A stretch of 64,000 bases of DNA from Algoriphagus locisalis (GTDB lineage: Bacteria > Bacteroidota > Bacteroidia > Cytophagales > Cyclobacteriaceae): positions 348,432-412,431 of the forward strand of contig NZ_FPBF01000006.1 in the NCBI RefSeq assembly GCF_900116615.1. The letters are read 5' to 3'. Of this stretch, positions 1-8,131 are shown one piece after another (position 1 is the stretch's first letter; each line of letters opens with the position of its first letter). A program made the translations under genes and the position numbers. The notes under the pieces were generated by a model, which was not told where the DNA came from, made no database searches, and saw only the letters and a list, made by a program, of their open reading frames with translations.

Positions 1-224
1 AACTCATCTTTCACCCTTTTTTTGAGCTGAAAATAGGCAGCACCCTCTGGTTTATTGTAAATTTTTTGAGCGTATTCGGTATCTGATAGCCCTGGTTGGC
101 TCACAAAAAGTTTCATAAGCCTCAGTTTTTTGGAGCTGGGAGGGTTTTTGATTTTAGCAAACTCTACCAACTGCGTCTTTTCGGGCAAAGAACATGCGTC
201 CAGCAACTGGTGGATTGATTCCAT
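1..224 (-). CDS. Hypothetical protein, N-terminal part only (runs off the window)
   Basis: An open frame begins at an ATG whose complement is at 222-224 and continues without a stop to base 1, giving 74 residues. The peptide starts MESIHQLLDACSLPEKTQLV and is rich in Leu, Lys and Glu with no signal peptide or membrane segment, so it looks like a soluble, mainly helical cytoplasmic protein. I do not recognise the family. The next 125 bases (225-349) separate it from the end of the following minus-strand gene, so the two may share a transcript but need not. The C-terminal part and stop lie outside the window, so no function can be assigned. Confidence 0.55.
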   Translation of the reverse strand, partial: MESIHQLLDACSLPEKTQLVEFAKIKNPPSSKKLRLMKLFVSQPGLSDTEYAQKIYNKPEGAAYFQLKKRVKDE

Positions 225-349
225 AAAAAAAGTAGTGTAGGTGTGAAAAAAGCAAAGTTGAAGACTAAAATAGGCTTTATCCACTTGGAAATCAAATGAT
301 TAAAACATAAGTTAACCTATTGATTTATAAATCCAGCGAACTCTTAATT

Positions 350-1732
350 CTATTTTTTCAAAGTATAAACGCCCACTGAAGTCTGGCTGTATTGGTCTTC
401 CAAAGCTGGAAATTGCTTGAGTAATTTCTCAAAATCTCCATTTGGATCCAAGACCGTAGAGGGGAGTTGTTTTTGAAGCATCTGAAAAAGCCTCGCCTTT
501 TCTCTCAGGTCCCGATCTTGATCAAGGTATAGCTTGCTCAGGCGATAGTTTAGAAAGGGACCGCCGATTTTGGCCCCAAGGTAAGGGTTGAGATCATCTC
601 CCATCACGAGAATATCACCGGTATATTTTACCTCATTTTCGCTGACGAAATATTCCGAATCTGTGATTCTTTGCTGCCAAAACCAAAAGCCAGCCACCGG
701 GAGTCCAAGTACCAACAGGTAAAATGCGGCTTTGGCAATGATCTCTTTTTTGATATTCAGGAAAAACTGGGTAATCAGGTAGGTGAGCCCTGGGATCAAA
801 ATTACTAATTGATAAGCTGCTTGCTTTTTGATAATAAAGAACTCGGCCGCAGAGAAAAGCAACCAAATGAGGATAAGCTGTCTTTGTTTTTGCTGGTTAA
901 TCGTTGATCCCCGTAAAACTGCAGCCATAAAGTAACCTGCTACTGCTAGAAAAAGGGGGAAAACTCCGAGAATCAACCAATTTATAAGTGATTGATATTC
1001 ATATTTTTCAGATAAAAAGGTAAGTGGCCAGATCTGTATCGCTTCTTCCAGACCATCATTCCAAAAATAGAAAACTGTTATTAACAATAAAGGCAGGAAA
1101 TACCCAACAAGAGAGAGCATTAATTGGCGGAACGAGAAGCTACTAATGGCAATTCCGGTAAAGATCATGTAGGGCAAAAAGAGGATGTAATTGGGCTGAA
1201 AACCTGTCGCCAAGCCGGCATATATCCCAATTAACAGTGTAGATTCACTGGTGTCTTTTTGTAATACGGTTTGGGAAAAAAGCTGACCTAGAGCCAAAAT
1301 CAGAAATGTACTTCCTAATAAGGCAGGACTTAGGCTTAGTAGGTCAAAAGAAAAGTGAAATAGCGCGGCCATGATAATCGCCGGCAGATAGGTATTGATG
1401 TCAAAAGCCTTAAACTTGATCAGCATGGAGTTCCAATACAGAATCTGGAACGAAATTAGTATTCTTCCCACCACTTCATAGGCGATCAGGCTTCGTCCGA
1501 ACAGCATATCCATGAATGTGAAAAATCCTGCGGAAAGTGGCCCATTGTCGTCGATGATATCTTGGTAAAGAAAATACCCTTGCTCCAGTCGCTCTCCAAG
1601 AAGCATCCACATCAATTGTGGGTTGGTAATTGGGAAGGCATCTAGCGTCAAATAGACGATTGTCAGCAAGAGAATGTATATTCCTATGCCGATTAGCCTG
1701 AAGGGATCATTTAATTTGAAAAAGCTGAACAA
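350..1732 (-). CDS. Polytopic membrane protein, GT-C/GT39-like
   Basis: 460 residues with about eleven hydrophobic segments beginning at residues 11-30. The first loop after membrane segment one contains GYFLYQDIIDDNGPLSAGFF. That arrangement of a Tyr-Asp pair, acidic residues and a following Gly/Pro-Leu resembles the first periplasmic loop of GT-C glycosyltransferases such as GT39/PMT proteins, where acidic residues bind metal and lipid-phosphate sugar. The C-terminal 80 residues are soluble. The assignment to GT-C is an inference from this loop and the topology; it could instead be an uncharacterised Bacteroidota membrane family such as DUF6427-like proteins. The start codon used is TTG; no ATG precedes the first membrane segment. 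It is divergent from rbfA, with about 90 bases between them. Confidence 0.6.
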   Translation of the reverse strand: MFSFFKLNDPFRLIGIGIYILLLTIVYLTLDAFPITNPQLMWMLLGERLEQGYFLYQDIIDDNGPLSAGFFTFMDMLFGRSLIAYEVVGRILISFQILYWNSMLIKFKAFDINTYLPAIIMAALFHFSFDLLSLSPALLGSTFLILALGQLFSQTVLQKDTSESTLLIGIYAGLATGFQPNYILFLPYMIFTGIAISSFSFRQLMLSLVGYFLPLLLITVFYFWNDGLEEAIQIWPLTFLSEKYEYQSLINWLILGVFPLFLAVAGYFMAAVLRGSTINQQKQRQLILIWLLFSAAEFFIIKKQAAYQLVILIPGLTYLITQFFLNIKKEIIAKAAFYLLVLGLPVAGFWFWQQRITDSEYFVSENEVKYTGDILVMGDDLNPYLGAKIGGPFLNYRLSKLYLDQDRDLREKARLFQMLQKQLPSTVLDPNGDFEKLLKQFPALEDQYSQTSVGVYTLKK

Positions 1733-1796
1733 GGTGAATTGGTGAAGAGTGTTTGGTTGGTTTTGCCCGAAATTAAAGCTTGCCCAACTATTTCGC

Positions 1797-1804
1797 TAAA
1801 TTTG
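1797..1804 (+). promoter_or_regulatory. Bacteroidota -7 element upstream of rbfA
   Basis: TAAATTTG matches the TAnnTTTG -7 consensus of Bacteroidota sigma-A promoters. It ends 17 bases before the ATG at 1822 and would place transcription start near 1811, downstream of the alternative TTG at 1780. This supports the ATG at 1822. A well-spaced -33 TTG was not found (TTG at 1780-1782 is only 14 bases away), so the element is suggestive only. Confidence 0.35.
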
Positions 1805-1821
1805 TACCACAAATACTTCTT

Positions 1822-2208
1822 ATGGAAAGTAAAAGACAACAAAAATACGCTAAGCTGATCCAAAAAGAGCTTGGTGATATATTTCAAAAAGAATCAAAAC
1901 ACCTAGTCGGTCGTGCTATGGTGACGATTACTCGCGTGATGATGAGCCCGGATCTGGGGTTGGCAAAAGTTTATCTGAGCTTTTTGCTAGCTGATCCAGA
2001 AGCCACATTCAACCTGATCAATGAGCACAAAAAAGAAATCAGGCATCAACTGGCCAAGCGAATTGGAAAATCCGTGCGGGTAATTCCTGAAATAGCTTTT
2101 TTCCCAGATGACTCTGCAGCCTATGCGCAGCACATGGATAAGGTGATTTCAAATCTATCCATTCCTCCAGCTCCGCCTGAAGAAGAGGATCAAGAGGAGG
2201 AGGATTAA
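1822..2208 (+). CDS. rbfA: Ribosome-binding factor A
   Basis: 128 residues from the ATG at 1822. RbfA is a single KH-type domain protein that binds the 16S rRNA region near the 5' helix and helps late 30S subunit maturation, including at low temperature. The sequence shows the family pattern: N-terminal RQQKYAKLIQKELGDIF, the central VTITRVMMSPDLGLAKVYLS strand-helix, and IRHQLAKRIGKSVRVIPEI followed by FFPDDSAAYAQHMDKV. The acidic C-terminal tail (EEEDQEEED) is a lineage feature. A frame extension to a TTG at 1780 exists, but the ATG gives a normal family N-terminus and a promoter-like TAAATTTG lies between the two. The permease gene starts 11 bases after the stop, so the two are probably co-transcribed. 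Confidence 0.93.
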   Translation: MESKRQQKYAKLIQKELGDIFQKESKHLVGRAMVTITRVMMSPDLGLAKVYLSFLLADPEATFNLINEHKKEIRHQLAKRIGKSVRVIPEIAFFPDDSAAYAQHMDKVISNLSIPPAPPEEEDQEEED

Positions 2209-2219
2209 TCCAGCTATCG

Positions 2220-3446
2220 TTGAATCTCAGTTTTTTCATAGCAGCCAGATATTTCCGCAGCAAAAAGAAGCGGAACTTCATCACCATTTTGTCCCGGATT
2301 TCTATGATAGGAGTCGCAGTGGGCACGATGGCGTTGGTGATTGTGATGTCTGTTTTCAACGGGTTGGAGGATTTGATTCGAGGGATTTTTGCCAGTTTCG
2401 ACGCGGAACTGAAGATAGAGGCGGTAGTTGGGAAAAGCTTTATGACCAACGAAGAATGGCTGGATAGTATCAGAAACTTGGAAGGGGTCGCAATATTAAC
2501 AGAGGTCATCGAGGACAATGCCTTGCTGGATTACGATGGCAACCAGATGATAGGTCGGATCAAGGGCGTTTCGGATAACTTTCTCGACCAGGATCGTTTC
2601 TCTAGGGGCTATTTCTGGGGAGATACCACGCTAGGAACGCAACTTAATCCTGCGGCAATTCTCGGAAGAGGTGTAGGATTCTTCCTATCGGTCAATCTCG
2701 ATAATGTCAATGTGCCCTTGAAAATCTATTATCCCAAAGCGCCCAGAAGTGCAGCTACGATCGATCCTTCCCAATTCTACGAAACGGCCACCTTAGATCC
2801 TGTAGCCTATTTTGCGATAGACCGGCAGTTTGACGATGAGTATGTAATTGCACCGCTTTCCTTTGTCAGAGACTTGCTGAAATATGGAGATAAGAGAACC
2901 TCGCTAGAAGTGAAAGTGGCCGAAGGTTATACAATAACTGAAGTGCAAAAAAAGCTGAAGGAATATCTCGGCGACGACTTTTTAGTCAAAAATGCAGATG
3001 AGCAGCATGCGGGATTGATCCGTACTGTTCAGATGGAAAAGTTATTTGTATTTCTCACGTTGACTTTCATTTTAGCGATAGCTTCTTTCAATATTTTCTT
3101 TTCGCTAAGCATGCTGGCTATCGAAAAAAAGAAAGACATAGCTGTGCTGAAGGCTATGGGAGCGCCGGAGAAACTGATCAGGAGAATATTCCTGAAGCAG
3201 GGAGCGCTGATCGCTTTTAGTGGTGCTGTGATTGGGCTGGTGCTTGGGTATTTGGTTTGTTTTCTTCAGCAGACATTCGGCTTGGTTTCGCTAGGGATTT
3301 CATCAGCAGTGGTAGATGCGTACCCGGTCAAAGTGATCTGGAGTGATTTTTTCTGGATTAGTATTGCTATGATCGGGATCACTTTATTAGCATCCTACAG
3401 ACCCGCATGGATAGCTTCCCAAGTAGATACCGTGAAAGAAGTGTAA
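2220..3446 (+). CDS. LolC/LolE-type ABC transporter permease (FtsX family)
   Basis: 408 residues with the MacB/FtsX layout: a membrane segment near residues 25-47, a large periplasmic domain of about 225 residues (MacB_PCD-like), then three membrane segments near 272-295, 320-345 and 370-395. Motifs such as MSVFNGLEDLIRGIFASFDA and the post-periplasmic AIEKKKDIAVLKAMGAPEKL coupling region are typical of lipoprotein-releasing LolC/E permeases, which pull mature lipoproteins from the inner membrane to LolA. No ATPase gene (LolD) is adjacent, which is common in Bacteroidota. The start is TTG at 2220, 11 bases after rbfA. The next gene is convergent and begins its stop 13 bases away. Confidence 0.85.
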   Translation: MNLSFFIAARYFRSKKKRNFITILSRISMIGVAVGTMALVIVMSVFNGLEDLIRGIFASFDAELKIEAVVGKSFMTNEEWLDSIRNLEGVAILTEVIEDNALLDYDGNQMIGRIKGVSDNFLDQDRFSRGYFWGDTTLGTQLNPAAILGRGVGFFLSVNLDNVNVPLKIYYPKAPRSAATIDPSQFYETATLDPVAYFAIDRQFDDEYVIAPLSFVRDLLKYGDKRTSLEVKVAEGYTITEVQKKLKEYLGDDFLVKNADEQHAGLIRTVQMEKLFVFLTLTFILAIASFNIFFSLSMLAIEKKKDIAVLKAMGAPEKLIRRIFLKQGALIAFSGAVIGLVLGYLVCFLQQTFGLVSLGISSAVVDAYPVKVIWSDFFWISIAMIGITLLASYRPAWIASQVDTVKEV

Positions 3447-3459
3447 AACACTAATTGGG

Positions 3460-6400
3460 CTAGGCTGGTGCCTCTCCTTTTCCAAATTTAAAACTTGAAA
3501 TACCTCGGTTTAGGAGTGCGTAAAGACTACCGAGCAAGCCCAGCGTTCCGGTCAGGTAGGCATAGATTTCGTTCAGGAAAGTTCGGTCAAATATGCTGAT
3601 CAAGGCAAAGCAAATCAGCACAAAGCTCACAGCCGATACTTGAATCATCCTGGAATTGCCGTTTTTACTTTCGAAATCCTGGAAGCTTTTGATCTCCTCT
3701 TTACTAATATGTGTCAAAATGTAGGTTTGGAACAGTCTGCTGAAAAACTCATATCTCTGCCATTCCAGGGAGCTGTGCGTAGTATCTTCTTCCAGGAACT
3801 TTTCGCCTTCATCTTCCTGTAGTTTTTCGGCCTCATCCCCGTACGTCGCTTTTATCAGGATTCCTTTTCGGATCAATTCATGAATGGCATTTTTACGGGA
3901 TTTATTTAGAAATCGCTCATTGGAAAAGGAGTAACACACAAGTTTTTCCTGAAAATTCAATTCAGACCAGATGTCCGCAAACTGGGCAATTCTCAGCTGC
4001 ATTTTCTCTTCATTCTCAGCCTTATGGAGAAGTGCATGCTTCTTCTCATTTGGTTCTGCTTTGAAGCGCTGCAGATTAATAGGAAGCATATGGAATTCGA
4101 ATTCGGTGAAGGTTTCCGAATAAATTACTTGATCGTCAATCTCTTTTAATCTAGAGAAAAGCTCATCCCAGCTTTTGCCAGAACTGATGATTATTGATTT
4201 TTTTTGATCTATAAGCTTGTTTAAAAGAGGCACGATTTCCAGTTGATTTTTCAGACAATGTATGTTCTGAATATGTACGTGAGAAATCTCTTCGGACACA
4301 GGATCTGCTTTGTCCAGACTTACGTCTAGTAAATTTATCGTCTGAATGCGGGCAACTTTTAATTTCTTTTGGAGAGTTTCAGCTGATACTCCGGATTGTG
4401 GACAGCAAATGAATAGTTTAGGCTTGGAGAAGTCAATCCCTTTTCTTTTTAGACTAAAAAATGGATAGAAAATGATGTTTTGGATGATGTTTGCGAATAG
4501 GATAAATAGGAGGATCATGGTCAGCAGTACCAGCACGTTGTAAAGAATCCCTGAAAAGCTAGGCAAATTGATGTCGCCTTTTTCCATTGCCATTTTGAAT
4601 ACCTGTTGATTTGGCGCGATAAAATTTTCTATTTTTTGGTCAAAAGGATCCGCTATCAAAGAGAGCATTGTTCTTCTGGTAAATTCATACTCGGTGTAAA
4701 ATGATTCCGAATCAGTTTTAGCTTCTTGACTATCCGATGTAGGAGGTTGATTTGAAGCATTCCAGATGACCTGCTCATAGATCTGGGTTTTGGACTGGAT
4801 AAAATAGCCTGGAAGAAAGCCGATGATAAGAAACCAAAGTGCTATAAAGGAGGGGATGGTGATGCTTTTTGTTTGTTTTTTAAAAGTAGTTTTGGGTTTG
4901 ACTACCAGAAACCATAACCCAACTATACCATAGCCCACGAGGGTAAGTATTAAGGTGGGCACGATGATTTCACTGTTCCAAAAAGTGATGAAAAGAAGGA
5001 GAACTACATTGATGCCAAACAAAATGATGGATCTCATGGAATATCTTTGCACCTTGAATTCCGTGAAGTCATCAAAAGTCATCGAATTTATTGATGTAGA
5101 GAGGTTTACAAAAGAGATCAGAAAACTAGAGTAAACCAGTAAAAGCAGCATATCTGTATGCGAAATGGCTACTGCATAGTAGATGCCGAGCAGGACAAAA
5201 GCATAGCAAGTGTAAGCAAGGATTAGGTAATTGAGTCTAGGTAGATTGACAGCATTAGGCTCAAGCCACGAATAAAGAAATGCCTTGGTACCCTGCTTGT
5301 CAAAGGAGCGTCTGGAGTACTTTTGGATCAGGAGGCTGATCAGTAAGCTAAGAAAATAGATCGCCAATAAGGTGATGGATTCTGCTGAGCTGATGGAGGC
5401 AAATGAGTGGCTAATATTTTCATTAACTAGAAATAACAACCAGATATTTTCATCAAAATCATCCGTTTTGACTTTTTTGAGAACACCCGTGTAAAAATTC
5501 CCATTCAAGTATAATGAGGTGCTGATTTGGGCATCTGAGCTGAAGTTATTTTTCATGAGTGATTTGATTTCACCCCATTTTTCAGCGTTTATACCTTCCT
5601 GAATTTCGGCTATAGGAGAAGAGATTTTATTGCTTTTCAGCAAGATTTTTCCATTCTCTTTCATGGCAATAAACCGGTATTGCTCACTTAGCTCCTGATT
5701 GACTTTGTATTTAAAGGTGATTGCGTTGATACCTTTGATTGCGGATTCTTCTCCTGAGTTCCCGAAGTCTCTAGAGATGACTGACTCTAGCTGTCCATCA
5801 GAGCGGCTATAATGTGAGTTGAGAAAGGTAAGCGTATCGGTTCCACTGGCCTGAAAAAAAGTGAAGTACTCCCGCTGGCTCAAATCTATCGCTGAAGTAT
5901 CCATTGAGAAATCAATCAGGTTTACTGACGTTGGACTGTTTTTGAAAAATATTTTATCTACATAACCTGTCGGTTTGAAGGCGATAATCTCATTGAAATT
6001 AGCGGGTTCTTTCTGTAGCTGCTTAAAGTCTTTGATCGATTCCAGGGCAGTTCTATACACTGTCAGCGTATCCCTCAGGCTACTTTCCAGCTCATCTACA
6101 AGAGAGGATTGTTCCGCTACCGGATCCACTTCATTTTTAAATTGTGAAAGTGAAAAGCCGATGATAATAGTCAAACTCACCAGTGAAATGCCTACTTGCG
6201 TTACTTTGTTTTGTGTGAGATTATCTCCTGGAGATAGGTTCATCACACCGAGTATGGGAATGAGCGCGATCAGGATCAACAAGAAAAGAATCAGTATGCT
6301 CAGTTTACCAAAATCCAGGCGCATCCCGACTTTTTGGAAGGAATCTTCCGAAATCAACCCTACGGCGTAGAGTTGCTGACCTTCCATAGGAATAGGAGAA

Positions 6401-7110
6401 ACATAAGCTCTTGAGGGATTTCTCGAGTAATTAAGCTGAATCATACTAGTGCCGGAATTAATCACTCCAAGTGAATCAATTTCTATGTCGTTTGGCATAA
6501 ATAGTTTGATTCCAGCTTCCGATGGGGGATACAGGATCGTCCCATCATTGAAGGTGATGAAAAAATGTTCAAAGATTTTATTGGTTGCCTGCTTCCGCAA
6601 AAGCTCCGAAATCGGAATTTCCAAATCAACTATTAAGTTGCTGGGAGCCTCGTTTTTTTGGCTTTCTGATATGTCAAAAGCCTTTCTAAATTCCTCTAGA
6701 TCATAGTCTGATTGCAGGTTGTCGATATGAATTTCCAATCCATTTTTGATGATTTCCCCATTTTTAAAGCTCAGGGAATTATCAAAATCTGCAGAAGCTG
6801 GAAGTAGTCTCGGGTTGGAGTATTTAAACTCCCAATTAATGATTTGGGCGACCTTTTGCGCTTCAATTCTGGTTCGTGCAGCAGGCCGGAAGGTCGCAGC
6901 GTTTGCAGCTCCTGCTCTTACAAAATATGCTTCTACCCGAGTATAGTAATCAGAGAGAGCCCGAACTATATCATTTTTGGAGGCCTCCACACTTCGTGTC
7001 AGCTGATTTTCGAGTTCTTGCTGATTATTGTGAGATTGTATGTATAGCACTACCCCGATAATCAATATTACGGGCAATAGAACAAGCCAAATCTTTACCG
7101 TTTTTACCAT
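3460..7110 (-). CDS. Large membrane receptor-like protein with two periplasmic sensor regions and a cytoplasmic degenerate NTPase-like domain
   Basis: 1216 residues, family not recognised. Visible layout: membrane anchor at residues 7-26; an extracytoplasmic region of about 240 residues; two membrane helices near 268-325; a second extracytoplasmic region of about 240 residues; a run of six or seven helices near 575-790; a short loop; a helix near 860-890; a cytoplasmic region of about 250 residues; and two C-terminal helices near 1155-1205. The duplicated exported regions recall double Cache/dCache sensors, though I see no diagnostic motif. The cytoplasmic part starts with FICCPQSGVSAETLQKKL, placed where a P-loop would be but lacking GK[ST], followed by a hydrophobic strand and KSIIISSGKSWDELFSRL, then a winged-helix-like LVCYSFSNERFLNKSRKNAI. 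I infer a STAND-like pseudo-NTPase signalling protein. It is monocistronic and convergent with the permease. Confidence 0.6.
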   Translation of the reverse strand: MVKTVKIWLVLLPVILIIGVVLYIQSHNNQQELENQLTRSVEASKNDIVRALSDYYTRVEAYFVRAGAANAATFRPAARTRIEAQKVAQIINWEFKYSNPRLLPASADFDNSLSFKNGEIIKNGLEIHIDNLQSDYDLEEFRKAFDISESQKNEAPSNLIVDLEIPISELLRKQATNKIFEHFFITFNDGTILYPPSEAGIKLFMPNDIEIDSLGVINSGTSMIQLNYSRNPSRAYVSPIPMEGQQLYAVGLISEDSFQKVGMRLDFGKLSILILFLLILIALIPILGVMNLSPGDNLTQNKVTQVGISLVSLTIIIGFSLSQFKNEVDPVAEQSSLVDELESSLRDTLTVYRTALESIKDFKQLQKEPANFNEIIAFKPTGYVDKIFFKNSPTSVNLIDFSMDTSAIDLSQREYFTFFQASGTDTLTFLNSHYSRSDGQLESVISRDFGNSGEESAIKGINAITFKYKVNQELSEQYRFIAMKENGKILLKSNKISSPIAEIQEGINAEKWGEIKSLMKNNFSSDAQISTSLYLNGNFYTGVLKKVKTDDFDENIWLLFLVNENISHSFASISSAESITLLAIYFLSLLISLLIQKYSRRSFDKQGTKAFLYSWLEPNAVNLPRLNYLILAYTCYAFVLLGIYYAVAISHTDMLLLLVYSSFLISFVNLSTSINSMTFDDFTEFKVQRYSMRSIILFGINVVLLLFITFWNSEIIVPTLILTLVGYGIVGLWFLVVKPKTTFKKQTKSITIPSFIALWFLIIGFLPGYFIQSKTQIYEQVIWNASNQPPTSDSQEAKTDSESFYTEYEFTRRTMLSLIADPFDQKIENFIAPNQQVFKMAMEKGDINLPSFSGILYNVLVLLTMILLFILFANIIQNIIFYPFFSLKRKGIDFSKPKLFICCPQSGVSAETLQKKLKVARIQTINLLDVSLDKADPVSEEISHVHIQNIHCLKNQLEIVPLLNKLIDQKKSIIISSGKSWDELFSRLKEIDDQVIYSETFTEFEFHMLPINLQRFKAEPNEKKHALLHKAENEEKMQLRIAQFADIWSELNFQEKLVCYSFSNERFLNKSRKNAIHELIRKGILIKATYGDEAEKLQEDEGEKFLEEDTTHSSLEWQRYEFFSRLFQTYILTHISKEEIKSFQDFESKNGNSRMIQVSAVSFVLICFALISIFDRTFLNEIYAYLTGTLGLLGSLYALLNRGISSFKFGKGEAPA

Positions 7111-7290
7111 TTCAAAAATTATCTTAAAAAATCTTAATCAATTTAATTTATAATACACTGAAAATCAATGGAAAGTAAGAAATATGTTGCTGGACTGTTG
7201 CTGAAGTCCTAAAAAATGACCCTAAATTGTGACCTAGGCATGTTTATTGAAAAACAGACTTGTCACCCTAGTTTGTAAATTAATTCCCCG

Positions 7291-7890
7291 ATGAAGCGAA
7301 TACTGCCCCTATTCTTAGTCATGATTTTCATGATTAATTTTCCTTCTTTCACCTTTGCCCAAGACACATCCGGAGATAAAGGATCACTTCAGTCTGGCAC
7401 CATTGATAGTCAGTTTGAATATATCTACAGCGTATCAAATAATTTTCAAGAATATAAAGTTGTAAAAAGGACAAATCTGGATCAGCTCAAATCCAATATT
7501 CTGGATTCCATGCGTACCATGAGAACTGAAGTCGGTGATCTTAAATTGTTGATAGTCAATGAAAAAGATTCTATCAACAACCTCAATTCAATTCTGGAAA
7601 CAGCCGAAGCTGAAAAGTTAGCAGCCATAGCTGAAAAGGATAATTTTACTTTTCTCGGCATGGGAATACACAAGGCTGTTTATTCCTCTATGATGTGGAT
7701 TTTGGTTGCAGTGCTTGCAGGAGCACTTGCAATTTTCTCTTTTCAATACTTTACCAGCTTCAAAAAGATCAAGAAAGCCCAAAAGGATTTGGCTGATGTG
7801 CAGGAAGAATTTGACAATCACCGCAAGAATATGCTAGACCGGGAGCGTAAACTCAAGCGAGAGTTGGTTGATGCGCAATTGGGCAGATAG
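7291..7890 (+). CDS. Signal-peptide, coiled-coil, single-pass membrane protein of a Bacteroidota-specific family
   Basis: 199 residues. Residues 1-23 are a signal peptide ending at FTFAQ. The exported part contains the conserved-looking GSLQSGTIDSQFEYIYSVSN and NFQEYKVVKRTNLDQLKSNI, then heptad-like helices (residues 65-110), a transmembrane segment near 128-152 and a charged C-terminal coiled coil of about 45 residues. Relatives in Bacteroidota are often labelled tRNA (guanine-N1)-methyltransferase in databases; nothing in this sequence supports that, since there is no SAM-binding or SPOUT motif and the protein is membrane-bound. An envelope structural or scaffold role is a guess. It is divergent from the large receptor gene across 180 bases. 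Confidence 0.7.
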   Translation: MKRILPLFLVMIFMINFPSFTFAQDTSGDKGSLQSGTIDSQFEYIYSVSNNFQEYKVVKRTNLDQLKSNILDSMRTMRTEVGDLKLLIVNEKDSINNLNSILETAEAEKLAAIAEKDNFTFLGMGIHKAVYSSMMWILVAVLAGALAIFSFQYFTSFKKIKKAQKDLADVQEEFDNHRKNMLDRERKLKRELVDAQLGR

Positions 7891-8131
7891 CTGTCTTTTT
7901 CCACAGATCAGTATTTCAATATGCCACCTCAATGAAGAGGTCACCGTGAGGAATGCCACGTCGAGTAGAAGTGCGATGATCGGTTTCAGCCTCTTTCATA
8001 GCCCTATTAAGCATGAGAGCCTATTTTGATTTGAGAAAGTAGTTGCGGGTGAATCTCAAACCTTTCACTTTTACTGAGGCAATCCTTGCAAAAAAGCCTT
8101 AAGTTTGTGCCCGCATTACCAAAATCAACGG

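Noticed and set aside
3440..3452. AGTGT-AAA-ACACT as a terminator between convergent genes
   Set aside because: A 5-bp stem without a T-run is too weak.
7291..7890. tRNA (guanine-N1)-methyltransferase
   Set aside because: Relatives carry this label, but the protein has a signal peptide, coiled coil and membrane helix and no methyltransferase motifs.
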